The notes under the pieces were generated by a model. It was not told where the DNA came from and made no database searches. It worked only from the letters and a program-made list of their open reading frames with translations. The translations under genes were made by a program, and so were the position numbers. 64,000 nucleotides of DNA from NCBI GenBank assembly GCA_016869675.1, contig VGDP01000014.1:1-64000 (forward strand). The letters run 5' to 3'. Of the stretch, positions 24,345-33,391 are shown piece by piece; positions within the stretch are counted from its first letter, which is position 1; the number at the start of each line of letters is the position of its first letter. The DNA comes from Alphaproteobacteria bacterium (GTDB lineage: Bacteria; Pseudomonadota; Alphaproteobacteria; SP197).

Positions 24345-26006
24345 ATGAAGGCATCCGATCTCTTCGTCCGTTGCCTCGAGGCCGAGGGCGTGACCCATAT
24401 CTTCGGCCTGCCGGGCGAGGAGAACGCGGATCTGATGATCTCGCTGCTCGACAGCAAGATCAAATTCGTGCTGTGCCGGCATGAGCAGGGCGCGGCCTTC
24501 ATGGCCGACGTCTACGGGCGCCTGACCGGGCGAAGCGGCGTATGCCTGGCGACGCTGGGCCCCGGGGCGACCAACCTGGTGACCGGCGTCGCCGACGCCA
24601 ACATGGACCGCGCGCCGGTGGTGGCGATTATCGGCCAGGCCGGAACGTACCGCCTGCACAAGGAAAGCCACCAGAACATGGACGCCATCGCCATGTACCG
24701 GCCGATTTCCAAGTGGGCGCAGTCGGTGACCAACGCCGGCAACATCCCCGAGATCATCCGCAAGGCGTTCAAGCTGGCCGAGCAGGAGAAGCCCGGCGCG
24801 ACCGTGATTGAGTTGCCCGAGGACGTGGCCAAGCACGATATCGCCCGCGCGCCGCTCACCGTGACCAGGACGCGGCGCGCCGCCGCCGACCACAAGGTCA
24901 TCGCCCAGGCCGCCGAGCTGATCGGGCGGGCCGAGCGGCCGATGATCCTGGCCGGCAACGGCGCCATCCGCAAACGCGCGGCGCTGCAGCTGCGCCGCTT
25001 CGCCCACAAGACCGGCATCCCGGTGGTCAACACGTTCATGGCCAAGGGCGCGATCGCGCGCGGCGACGCCCATTGCCTCTACACCATGGGCCTGCAGGGC
25101 AAGGACCACGTCAACCTGGCGATCGACCAGGCGGACCTGGTGATCTCGTGCGGCTACGACTTGGTCGAGTACAGCCCGAACTTCTGGAACAAGACGCCCG
25201 ACAACAAGAAGATCATCCACCTCGACTTCTGGCCGGCCGAGGTGGATTCCGCCTACACCGCCGACGTCGAGATCGTCTCGGACCTGGCGGACGCGCTCTG
25301 GCAGCTCAACGAGGAGGTCAACGCGCGCTTCGAGCGGCGCCTGCCGTTCCACCCCATCGGACGCTGGCAGAAGCTGCGCCAGACCATCCAGGACGACTTC
25401 GCCATGGAAAAGGCGGACACTGCCTTCCCGGTCAAGCCGCAGCGGGTGTTGTGGGACGTGCGCGAGGTCATGAGACCGTCGGACATCCTGCTGTCCGACG
25501 TGGGCGCCCACAAGATGTGGATTTCGCGCTACTACCAGTGCGACGAGCCGAACACCTGCCTGATTTCCAACGGTTTTTGCAGCATGGGCTTCGCCCTGCC
25601 TGGGGCGATCGGCGCCAAGATCGCGTATCCGGATCGCCGGGTGCTGGCGATCAACGGGGACGCCGGCTTCATGATGAACATGCAGGAGCTGGAGACCGCG
25701 GCGCGGCTCGGGCTCAACATCGTGGTCATGGTGTGGCTCGACGGTGAATACGGCCTGATCAAGTGGAAGCAGCAGAACCAGTTCGGCGGCCGCCACAGCG
25801 ACCTCAAGTTCACCAACCCGGATTTTGATCACCTGGCCAAGGCTTTCGGCATCTGGGGCCAGACCATCACGGGTCCGAACCAGATCAAGTCGGCCCTGGA
25901 GGAGGCGTTCGCCCTGAAGGGGCCGGCCCTGATCGCCGTGCCGGTCGACTACGCCGAGAACCGCAAGCTGACCAAACGCCTCGGTGAACTGGTGTTTACG
26001 ATTTGA
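24345..26006 (+). CDS. Acetolactate synthase large subunit-like TPP enzyme
   Basis: A 553-residue thiamine-diphosphate enzyme. The catalytic Glu is probably E47 in CRHEQGAAFMADVYGR. A central FAD/regulatory-type domain follows, then the cofactor motif NGDAGFMMNMQELETAARLG near residue 440. The family includes acetolactate synthases (2 pyruvate to acetolactate plus CO2) and glyoxylate carboligase-type relatives. No small regulatory subunit gene lies next to it, as in catabolic AlsS-type or orphan paralogues. A GGGAGGGGC site precedes the ATG at 24345. Substrate is not certain. Confidence 0.82.
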   Translation: MKASDLFVRCLEAEGVTHIFGLPGEENADLMISLLDSKIKFVLCRHEQGAAFMADVYGRLTGRSGVCLATLGPGATNLVTGVADANMDRAPVVAIIGQAGTYRLHKESHQNMDAIAMYRPISKWAQSVTNAGNIPEIIRKAFKLAEQEKPGATVIELPEDVAKHDIARAPLTVTRTRRAAADHKVIAQAAELIGRAERPMILAGNGAIRKRAALQLRRFAHKTGIPVVNTFMAKGAIARGDAHCLYTMGLQGKDHVNLAIDQADLVISCGYDLVEYSPNFWNKTPDNKKIIHLDFWPAEVDSAYTADVEIVSDLADALWQLNEEVNARFERRLPFHPIGRWQKLRQTIQDDFAMEKADTAFPVKPQRVLWDVREVMRPSDILLSDVGAHKMWISRYYQCDEPNTCLISNGFCSMGFALPGAIGAKIAYPDRRVLAINGDAGFMMNMQELETAARLGLNIVVMVWLDGEYGLIKWKQQNQFGGRHSDLKFTNPDFDHLAKAFGIWGQTITGPNQIKSALEEAFALKGPALIAVPVDYAENRKLTKRLGELVFTI

Positions 26007-26152
26007 TGGCATGGTACCGGGTCCGGTGCCGTCGCCGCGATGCGGTCACGATCGGGTGGTAGCCGTTTCCGGGCGGATTGTGGCCGCGTGTTTGGGTTGT
26101 CCGGGCCGCCGAATCCACGCATTATGCCGTTAACGTCGCAGGGAGCACGTCG

Positions 26153-27088
26153 ATGTTGCATCGCCAAGGCCTGATCCTCGCCGCACTGGTGGCGGTAGGG
26201 CTGGGGTTCTTCGGGCTGCCCGCCCAGGCGCAGCCGTTCATGCAGGGGCCGAAGAAGTGTCAGGAGTGCCACGAGGCCGAAGTCACGGTCTGGGAAGGTA
26301 CCAAGCACTTCGCGTCGTTCCGTGAAGTCCACAAGAGCGACAAGGCCAAGGACATCGTCGCGGCCGTTGGCGGCGAAAAGAACATGAAGAAGAACGAATT
26401 GTGCAACCAGTGCCATTACTCGTTGATCGGCGAGGAGATGAAGGCCGAGGCGGGGCCGAGCTGCGAAAGCTGCCACGGGGCATCGTCCGACTGGTACCCG
26501 ATTCACAACGATTACGGCGGCAAGGACGTCAAGCGCGAGGACGAGACGGCCGAGCACAAGACGAAGCGCATCGCCGACGCCGCGGCGGCCGGCATGATCT
26601 GGCCGCACGAACGCTACGACATCGCGCTCAACTGTATGAGCTGCCACGGATTGGACCGCCCGAACGTGGACGGCGACACCCTGGCCAAGATGCTGGCCGC
26701 CGGCCACCCGGCGAAGCCCGATTACGAATTGGTCCAGTATAGCCAGGGCTCGGTGCTGCACCGCTTCTACCCGCCCGACGTGACCGTGAACAAGCCGCTG
26801 GACGCGGCCGGGCTGGCCGAGGCCTACATCCAGGGCGCGGCGGCCAAGCTGGTCACCGCGTCGGCCGCGCTGGCCAAGTCGAGCGATCCCGCGTACCAAG
26901 CGTTCCAGCAGAAGCGCATCGACCTGGCGCGCCAGGGCATCGAGGCGGTCGGCGACATGGCCGAGGCGCAGGCGCTGCTGACCGACCCGAGCGACGCGAA
27001 CGCGCGCGCGCTGGTCGCGGCCATCAAGGGCCAGGACCTGTCGGGCAAGGTCGGATCGCTGCTGCCGGATCCGGGTACGTACAAGTAA
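26153..27088 (+). CDS. Periplasmic tetraheme cytochrome c (c554-like)
   Basis: A 311-residue secreted cytochrome. The signal peptide (1-27) ends LPAQAQ. Four CXXCH sites are seen: CQECH 36-40, CNQCH 84-88, CESCH 104-108 and CMSCH 161-165. Segments such as WEGTKHFASFREVH and CESCHGASSDW resemble the cytochrome c554 / multiheme family. The last 130 residues lack hemes and are helical. The ATG at 26153 has GGGAG upstream and starts the signal peptide. A strong hairpin follows, so it may be expressed at a different level from the redox genes downstream, to which it probably donates or from which it accepts electrons. Confidence 0.85.
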   Translation: MLHRQGLILAALVAVGLGFFGLPAQAQPFMQGPKKCQECHEAEVTVWEGTKHFASFREVHKSDKAKDIVAAVGGEKNMKKNELCNQCHYSLIGEEMKAEAGPSCESCHGASSDWYPIHNDYGGKDVKREDETAEHKTKRIADAAAAGMIWPHERYDIALNCMSCHGLDRPNVDGDTLAKMLAAGHPAKPDYELVQYSQGSVLHRFYPPDVTVNKPLDAAGLAEAYIQGAAAKLVTASAALAKSSDPAYQAFQQKRIDLARQGIEAVGDMAEAQALLTDPSDANARALVAAIKGQDLSGKVGSLLPDPGTYK

Positions 27089-27094
27089 CCGAGG

Positions 27095-27143
27095 CCGGCG
27101 CGGCGGCGGGTTGTGGGGGCCCGCCGCCGCGCCGGGGTCTTTT
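27095..27143 (+). terminator. 16-bp hairpin with T-rich tail
   Basis: CCGGCGCGGCGGCGGG (27095-27110) pairs perfectly with its complement at 27120-27135 around a 9-base loop, followed by GGTCTTTT. It lies 7 bases after the tetraheme cytochrome stop and 25 bases before the next gene. It may act as an attenuator between the two. Confidence 0.7.
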
Positions 27144-27168
27144 CTGAGCGGAACGGGGGATTGGGGTC

Positions 27169-28845
27169 TTGGCGACTGTCGCGATGATGGCGCGTCCGCA
27201 GCGCTGGGACGCGCCGTTCGGCCAGGACATGACCGACGACGATGTCGAGAAACTGCTGCGGCAGTACCCGATCTCGCTGATCGACAAGGACAAGTTCCCC
27301 CAGCACACGCCGCTCGAAGGCATCCTGCGCAACGACACGCGCATCGTCCGCTACCAGGCGGGCGACATCGTCGTGCGCTCGGGCGATTACGGCAACTCCG
27401 CCTTCCTGGTGCTCGACGGCACGCTGCGCGTGGTGATCGCGCCCGAATTGCCGCGCGACCTGCTGGGGCGCCAGGACGTGGCGCGCAAGGGCTTCTTCGA
27501 GGCCCTGACCCAACTGTGGACCAACCGGCGCGTGCCCGAGGTGCGCGACGTGCGCCGCTACAACCGCTCGGCCATGCGCGCGGGCGGCGACAGCTCCCGC
27601 TCGGTCGTGTTCCTGCAGGACATCCCCGCGGTGCTCGATCGGCACCAGACCGCGACGTTGGGCGGCGGCGCGTTGTTCGGCGAATTGGCGGCGCTGGGGC
27701 GCGTGCCGCGCACGGCGACCGTGTTCGCCGAGAGCGAGGCGCGGCTCCTGGAGATCCGCTGGCAGGGCCTGCGCGAGATCCGCCGCTACGACGAGAGCTT
27801 CCGCAAGCGCATCGACGAACTCTATCGCGAGAACGCGCTGAAGGTGGCGCTGCGCGAGACGCCGGAGTTCGGCGGCCTCGACGAGACGGACCTGCAGGAG
27901 GTGGCGAACAGCGTGCTGTTCGAGACCCACGGCTCGTTCGACTGGTACATCAGCTACCAGCGCATGCGCGGCGCCGGCAAGGAAGGTGCCGCGCACGAAC
28001 CCGCCATCGCGCGCCAGGGCGACTATCCCGATGGCGTGCTGATGGTGCGCGCGGGCTTCGCGCGGCTGTCCATCGCGCTTGGCAACGGCGACCGCACGGT
28101 GACCTATCTCGGCGCCGGCGATCACTTCGCCATGTCCGAACTCTACGATTCGTGGGTCGAGGGCAAGCCGGCGCCGCTGCGCGCCTCGCTGACCGCGTTG
28201 GGCTACGTGGACGTGGTGCGCGTGTCGGCGCCGATCCTGGAGAAGTACGTCTTCCCGCGGCTGGCCGAACGGCCGCGCTCGCCGGTGGATGCCTCGGCGG
28301 CACGCGCCCTGACCGACGATGCGCTGCTCGAATGGGCGGTCAGCGAGCGGTTCATCAACGGCACCCAGGCGATGCTGATCGACCTGGACCGCTGCGTGCG
28401 CTGCGACGATTGCGTGCGCGCGTGCGCCTCGACTCACGGCGGCAACCCGCGCTTCGTCCGCCACGGCCGTACCTTCGATCACTGGATGATCGCCAACGCG
28501 TGCATGCACTGCGCCGACCCGGTGTGCATGATCGGCTGCCCGACCGGCGCCATCCACCGCACGCAGCAGGGCGGCATGGTCGTCATCAACGACGACACGT
28601 GCATCGGCTGCGGCACGTGCGCGAGCTCGTGTCCCTATCAGAACATCCGGCTGGTCGAGATCCGCGACGAGGCCGGCAACGTCCTGCTCGACCGCGACAC
28701 CCAGGCGCCGATCAACAAGGCGACCAAGTGCGATCTGTGCGCGGCCAACCCCGGGGGGCCGGCCTGCGTGCGCGCCTGCCCGCACGATGCGCTCCGCCGC
28801 GTCGGGTTCCACGACGACGACGTGTTCAGGAAGCGTGTGTCGTGA
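27169..28845 (+). CDS. Two cyclic-nucleotide domains fused to a 4x[4Fe-4S] ferredoxin module
   Basis: A 558-residue soluble protein starting at TTG 27169, or ATG 27184. Two CAP_ED-like cyclic-nucleotide-binding modules are seen: about 55-205, with GDIVVRSGDYGNSAFLVLDG and later GALFGELAALGRVPRTATV, and about 225-370, with GVLMVRAGFARLS and GDHFAMSELY. The C-terminal 160 residues are a polyferredoxin like those of DMSO-reductase/hydrogenase electron-transfer subunits. It has CVRCDDCVRAC, CMHCADPVCMIGC, CIGCGTCASSC and CDLCAANPGGPACVRAC: 16 Cys, enough for four [4Fe-4S] clusters. It has no signal peptide. Its stop overlaps the next start (GTGA). A cyclic-nucleotide-gated electron carrier is inferred; the domains could also be purely structural. 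Confidence 0.82.
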   Translation: MATVAMMARPQRWDAPFGQDMTDDDVEKLLRQYPISLIDKDKFPQHTPLEGILRNDTRIVRYQAGDIVVRSGDYGNSAFLVLDGTLRVVIAPELPRDLLGRQDVARKGFFEALTQLWTNRRVPEVRDVRRYNRSAMRAGGDSSRSVVFLQDIPAVLDRHQTATLGGGALFGELAALGRVPRTATVFAESEARLLEIRWQGLREIRRYDESFRKRIDELYRENALKVALRETPEFGGLDETDLQEVANSVLFETHGSFDWYISYQRMRGAGKEGAAHEPAIARQGDYPDGVLMVRAGFARLSIALGNGDRTVTYLGAGDHFAMSELYDSWVEGKPAPLRASLTALGYVDVVRVSAPILEKYVFPRLAERPRSPVDASAARALTDDALLEWAVSERFINGTQAMLIDLDRCVRCDDCVRACASTHGGNPRFVRHGRTFDHWMIANACMHCADPVCMIGCPTGAIHRTQQGGMVVINDDTCIGCGTCASSCPYQNIRLVEIRDEAGNVLLDRDTQAPINKATKCDLCAANPGGPACVRACPHDALRRVGFHDDDVFRKRVS

Positions 28846-29657
28846 GATCGTTCTCGACAACGCACGCCGTCAGCTGGGTCGTGCTCGGCGCCCTGTTCGC
28901 CGGCCTCGCCCTGCACCGCGACCAGGCGGAGGCGGGCCTGGGCGAGCCGGCCCAGATCACCGGCTACGTGCTGTTCGCGCTGTTCGTCGCGCTGGCGTCG
29001 TTCAACGCGCGCAAGCGCCTGTCGATGGTGCCGCTGGGTCGGGCCCGCCTGTGGGCCGTGGTCCACACGTTCGGTGGCGTGTTCGCGCTGGCGCTCTACT
29101 GGCTGCACACCCAGAGCCTGTGGCCGACCGGCACCTACGAGCAGCTACTCGCGGGGCTGTTCTATCTTGTGACTCTCACCGGGATCCTCGGCTGGTTGAT
29201 GCAGCGGCTGTTCCCCGCGCGGCTGACGCAGACCGGCCTCGAGATCATCTACGAGCGCATCCCGCACGAACTGGCGCGCGTGCGCGAGGACGCCGAGGCG
29301 ATCGTCATGGATTGCACGCGCGAGCTGCAGAGCGACACGCTGGCCCGGCACTACTTCGAATCGCTCGCTTGGTTCTTCCGGCGTCCGCGCTTCATCCTGA
29401 GCCATCTGTTCGGTGGCCAGCATGGCGTGCACTGGATACACCAGCAGCGGCTGACCGTGGCGCGCTATCTGAGCCAGCGCGAGACCGAGTACCTCGACGC
29501 CCTGACCGAGCTCGGCTACGCGAAACTCCGCCTTGATCTGCACTACGTTCTTCAGTCGGCCATGAAGAAATGGCTGCTGGTCCATGTGCCGCTTTCGGTG
29601 GCGCTGCTGGGCATAGCGCTCTGGCACCTCGTCCTCGTGCACGTCTACGCCCTATGA
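28842..29657 (+). CDS. Five-helix membrane protein, possible b-type cytochrome
   Basis: A 271-residue inner-membrane protein starting at GTG 28842. Helices are predicted at about 9-22, 38-55, 67-87, 96-114 and 248-270, with a large soluble segment of about 130 residues before the last. Histidines sit in or beside the helices (VVHTFGGVFALALYWLHT; LVHVPLSV; ALWHLVLVHVYAL), a layout like diheme cytochrome b561/ferric-reductase-type proteins. It would pass electrons between the cytoplasmic Fe-S protein before it and the decaheme cytochrome after it. Starts and stops overlap on both sides. Heme ligation is a prediction. Confidence 0.65.
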   Translation: MRSFSTTHAVSWVVLGALFAGLALHRDQAEAGLGEPAQITGYVLFALFVALASFNARKRLSMVPLGRARLWAVVHTFGGVFALALYWLHTQSLWPTGTYEQLLAGLFYLVTLTGILGWLMQRLFPARLTQTGLEIIYERIPHELARVREDAEAIVMDCTRELQSDTLARHYFESLAWFFRRPRFILSHLFGGQHGVHWIHQQRLTVARYLSQRETEYLDALTELGYAKLRLDLHYVLQSAMKKWLLVHVPLSVALLGIALWHLVLVHVYAL

Positions 29658-31630
29658 CTGAACGTCGCATCCGCAACGAACCCGGCCTCGACGTCGAGGC
29701 GTTTCGTCACGATCGCAGCGTCTACGAACGGCCGAACGCGCGGCTGCGCTGCGGCCGCGCGTCGTTCTGGGCGAAGCCGTGCCTGCGCGGACCCAACGCG
29801 GACGGCTCGTGCGGCGGCGTCGCCGATTGCCAGCCGGCGCGGGGCAAGACCGGCCGTTTCGAGTGCCGCCGCCCGAAGCACCTGGGTGGACCGTGCGCGA
29901 CGGGGCCCGGGCCGGACGGGGCCTGCGCCCATCACCGGCCTCCGTGCGTGCCCCAGCCGACGCTGCGCACCATGCGCGGTCGGCTCGCGCTGGTGGTGTT
30001 CTGCGCCGTGGTGGCCCTGGTCATCGCCTTCTCGGGCGCGGTGCGCATCGGCTCCGCCGGCATCAACTCGCTCGAACCCGGCCCGCTGTTCGGCCCGCAC
30101 GCGGGGTTCGCGCCCAAGGGGGCCTGCAGCACGTGCCACGAGGCCCACGGTGGCGATCTATCGACCTTGGTGGCGGCGTTCGTCGAGCCGGCCGACATGA
30201 CCGAGGCGTGCACCTCGTGCCACACCTTCGCCGGCGAGGCGCGCAAGGCACACAACGTCAGCTTCGCCGATCGCCCCGACCTGCCCGACGTAACGTGCAA
30301 CCAGTGCCATCGCGAGCACCTGGGCGCCGACGCCGATCTCACGGCCATCGACGACCGGGTGTGCGCGACGTGCCACACCGCACCCTTCGCGACCTTCGTG
30401 CCCGGGCATCCGGCCTTCAGCCCGGGGTACCCGCACCGGCGCGAAACCTCGATCAAGTTCGATCACGCCAGCCACATCAACAAGCACTTCAGCGACGCCA
30501 AGGTGGCGGACCGCGCGCCGCAAAGCTGCGCCGTCTGTCACGACGTGACGACGGCGACCAACGCCGTGCTGCCGGTGAAGGCGGCGGAAACATGTGACAG
30601 CTGTCACGGGAGTCAGATCACCCAGCGTGATATCGTCGTCTTCCGTTTGCCCGAGCTCGCCACGAGCGAGATCGACGCCGAGGCGGTACGCGACGTGTGC
30701 GGCCCGACCCTGGCGGATTTCGAACGGCTCGAGGAACGCATGGCCGCCATGGAGGCGGGCGAGACGATGGTCGACGAGGAAGCGGAGGACGAGGAGTTCG
30801 AGAGCGTGTCGCTGGATGAGATGGCGCCGCTCGCGTCCTACGTGCTCGACGTCGACGTGGACGACATGGACGCTTACGGCGAGCCGGTGCAGGACCTGGT
30901 GATGGCCATGGCCGAGGAAGGCTCGGTGCCGCTGGCCGCCGCGCTCGAGGACCGGCTGGGCGCACCCACGACGGCCCTGCTCGCCGGGCTCAACCCCGAG
31001 CTGGTCAAGCGCGTCGCCTGCGCCTGGGCCGCCAATGTCGAGTACGAGCCGCCGGCGGATCCGGACAACGGCGGCTGGTTCGGCGACTATCTGGAGTTGA
31101 AGTATCGGCCGATGGGTCACGCCGACCCGGTCCTGCGCGCCTGGATCGAGGCGTCGCTCGCCGCGCCCGACGAGGACGAGCGGACCGAGATGCTGCGTGA
31201 GACCCTGCTCGACCCCGAGGAGGGCCCGGGTGCCTGCATCAAGTGCCACGCCGTGCACGATGCCGCGGCCGATGCGGACGGGCCGCCGCTCATGGTCGAG
31301 TGGACGTACCACGCCGAAGGGCAGCGTGCGTATTACTTCTATTCGCACCGCGCGCATCTGAGCCTCGTCCACCCCACCGATGTGGCCATGTCCACCCAAG
31401 AGGCGGGCTGCCAGACATGCCATCGACTGGACTCGGCCGCCGACTTTGCGGCATCATTCGACGACGCCGATCCGATGACGTTCGCCAGCAACTTCGAGGG
31501 CATCCGGATTGAGACGTGTGCCAAGTGCCACGCCGAACGGGAGGTACGGGCTGATTGCCGGCTCTGCCACCGCTATCACCTCGAAGCCACCTTCAAGCCC
31601 ATTATGATGGGCGCGTTTTCGCAGGAATGA
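29654..31630 (+). CDS. Membrane-anchored decaheme cytochrome with Cys-rich head
   Basis: A 658-residue protein. Residues 1-100 form a Cys-rich head with 8 Cys at 33, 43, 53, 59, 71, 81, 91 and 98, and two similar units, CLRGPNADGSC and CATGPGPDGAC. One transmembrane helix follows at about 110-130 (LALVVFCAVVALVIAFSG), then a periplasmic part with ten CXXCH hemes: CSTCH, CTSCH, CNQCH, CATCH, CAVCH, CDSCH, CIKCH, CQTCH, CAKCH and CRLCH. Six lie before an acidic, heme-free insert (about 345-525) and four after it. The ATG overlaps the previous stop and its own stop overlaps the next ATG. It is probably the quinol- or b-heme-linked entry into the periplasm. Confidence 0.82.
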   Translation: MTERRIRNEPGLDVEAFRHDRSVYERPNARLRCGRASFWAKPCLRGPNADGSCGGVADCQPARGKTGRFECRRPKHLGGPCATGPGPDGACAHHRPPCVPQPTLRTMRGRLALVVFCAVVALVIAFSGAVRIGSAGINSLEPGPLFGPHAGFAPKGACSTCHEAHGGDLSTLVAAFVEPADMTEACTSCHTFAGEARKAHNVSFADRPDLPDVTCNQCHREHLGADADLTAIDDRVCATCHTAPFATFVPGHPAFSPGYPHRRETSIKFDHASHINKHFSDAKVADRAPQSCAVCHDVTTATNAVLPVKAAETCDSCHGSQITQRDIVVFRLPELATSEIDAEAVRDVCGPTLADFERLEERMAAMEAGETMVDEEAEDEEFESVSLDEMAPLASYVLDVDVDDMDAYGEPVQDLVMAMAEEGSVPLAAALEDRLGAPTTALLAGLNPELVKRVACAWAANVEYEPPADPDNGGWFGDYLELKYRPMGHADPVLRAWIEASLAAPDEDERTEMLRETLLDPEEGPGACIKCHAVHDAAADADGPPLMVEWTYHAEGQRAYYFYSHRAHLSLVHPTDVAMSTQEAGCQTCHRLDSAADFAASFDDADPMTFASNFEGIRIETCAKCHAEREVRADCRLCHRYHLEATFKPIMMGAFSQE

Positions 31631-33381
31631 CGACCATGCGCACCGCGATGCTCCGCTCGCTCGCCCTCCTCGCCATCGGCGCGGTCCTGTGGGCCAACCC
31701 CGCAGCCGCCGAAACGACGACCGGGGAAGGGGATCCGCACGTCGATCTCTTCTCGGAGGAATCGTACCCCTCGGCATCGCAGTGCAAGACCTGCCACGAG
31801 CAGATCTACAACGAGTGGCGCTCGTCCAATCACGCGTACGCCGGCATCTCGCCGATGTTCCACAAGTTCGAGCAGAAAATCAACGATCTGTCGGTCGGCA
31901 CCATCGGCACGTTCTGCGTGCGCTGCCATCAGAGCGGCGGCACCGTGCTGGGCGAGGAGCGCTGGGCGCCACTGTGGGAGCGCAGCCAGATCAGCCGCGA
32001 GGGCGTGACCTGCATCACCTGCCACCGCGTGGCGGAGCAGTACACGCGCGGCACCAACGGCGAACGGCGCATCATCCCCGGCAACATCCACGAGCCGGTC
32101 TACGGCCCGATCGGCGGCGACGGCGTCGCCAAGGTGGTTGAGGACGCGTCCTACTGGAAGGTCGCCACCAGCCCCGAGGAGCGCGGCGCCAAGATCCACA
32201 CCAAGGGCGTCAAGTTCGACCAGCTCTCGAAGTCCGAGTTCTGCGCCTCGTGCCACCAGGTGGCCGTCAACGTCGGCATCAAGCTCGAAGTCGTGTGGGA
32301 CCAGTACCGCGCCTCGCCGGCTGCCGCCGAAGGCGTGAGCTGCCAGGACTGCCACATGAGCCAGGATCCCGGCCGCGCCTCGGGCTTCACCACCGGCCCC
32401 ATCGCCGTGGTCAACGGCGAACCCGTCGACGAGACGCGCACGCACCACGACCACTCGTTCGCCGGCCCTGGCTACTCGATCGCCCACCCCGGCATCTTTC
32501 CGCACAATGTCGATTCCGAGCAGTGGACCATCGAGGAATGGCTGCAGTTCGACTACCGCGCGGGCTGGGGCAGCGAGGAGTTCGAGGAGAAGATCGACGG
32601 CGGCGAGCTCGAGGTCGCCTTCCCCGAGGTCTGGGCCGATCCGTTCGACCGCGAGGAAGCGTGGGAGATCGTGCAGGCCAACATCGAGGCCAACCTCGAG
32701 AAGCAGGAGATGCGCCGGCGCGTCATGGAGAACGGCTCGCGCATCGACGGCCCGTACTTCGACGGTACGCCGAGCGTCGGCTCGTCGCTCTCCTTCACCT
32801 ACAACATCACGAACACGAACCCCGGCCACAACCTGCCGTCCGGCTCGCTCGGTGCGCAGCCCGAGATCTGGCTGAACGTCGCGCTCATCGACCCCGACGG
32901 CAACAACGTCTGGGAGTCCGGCTACGTGGACTCGGCCGGCGACATGGCCGACCTGCGCTCGGTCGACGTGCTCGAAGGCCGACTGCCGGCCGACAACCAG
33001 CTCGTCAACCTGCAGTCGAAGTTCCTGACCACCAACGTCAAGGGCACCGACCGCGAGATGTCGCTGCCGATCAACGTGGACGTCGACCAGCTGCCGTTCC
33101 TGCGGCCCTCGGGGACGCCGACCACGGTGATCAACCATCCGCCCTTCGTGCGCATGGAGGCCCGCTCGATCCCGCCGCTCGGCGTGCGCGAGGCCAGCTA
33201 CACCGTCCCGGGCGAGCTGATCACCAAACCCGGCACCTACAAGCTGGCCGTGCGCATGCGCAACCGGGCCGAGCCGATCTATTTCATGCGCTTCGTCGAG
33301 GCGACGAGCGAGATGGAGCAGTCCATGAACCAGTGGATGATCGACGTCCATCCCTACACTGTCGAATTTGTCGCGCAATAG
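31627..33381 (+). CDS. Periplasmic pentaheme cytochrome c
   Basis: A 584-residue secreted protein with a signal peptide at 1-28 (ends NPAAAET). Five CXXCH motifs lie in the first 245 residues: CKTCH 53-57, CVRCH 97-101, CITCH 129-133, CASCH 206-210 and CQDCH 239-243. QIYNEWRSSNHAYAGISPMF is typical of cytochrome c554-like heme segments. The last 300 residues have no heme and end in a beta-rich domain (SFTYNITNTNPGHNLPSGSL ... GTYKLAVRMRNRAEPIYF). A histidine cluster, THHDHSFAGPGYS, follows the last heme. It is coupled to the decaheme gene by ATGA and could be a terminal reductase or an electron shuttle to the barrel. The substrate is unknown. Confidence 0.82.
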   Translation: MTTMRTAMLRSLALLAIGAVLWANPAAAETTTGEGDPHVDLFSEESYPSASQCKTCHEQIYNEWRSSNHAYAGISPMFHKFEQKINDLSVGTIGTFCVRCHQSGGTVLGEERWAPLWERSQISREGVTCITCHRVAEQYTRGTNGERRIIPGNIHEPVYGPIGGDGVAKVVEDASYWKVATSPEERGAKIHTKGVKFDQLSKSEFCASCHQVAVNVGIKLEVVWDQYRASPAAAEGVSCQDCHMSQDPGRASGFTTGPIAVVNGEPVDETRTHHDHSFAGPGYSIAHPGIFPHNVDSEQWTIEEWLQFDYRAGWGSEEFEEKIDGGELEVAFPEVWADPFDREEAWEIVQANIEANLEKQEMRRRVMENGSRIDGPYFDGTPSVGSSLSFTYNITNTNPGHNLPSGSLGAQPEIWLNVALIDPDGNNVWESGYVDSAGDMADLRSVDVLEGRLPADNQLVNLQSKFLTTNVKGTDREMSLPINVDVDQLPFLRPSGTPTTVINHPPFVRMEARSIPPLGVREASYTVPGELITKPGTYKLAVRMRNRAEPIYFMRFVEATSEMEQSMNQWMIDVHPYTVEFVAQ

Positions 33382-33391
33382 GAGCGTTCCT

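Noticed and set aside
27111-28841. Long plus-strand frame running into the five-helix protein
   Set aside because: Only the part from GTG 28842 reads as protein; the upstream 577 codons are Arg/Gly/Pro-rich and overlap the Fe-S protein in another frame.
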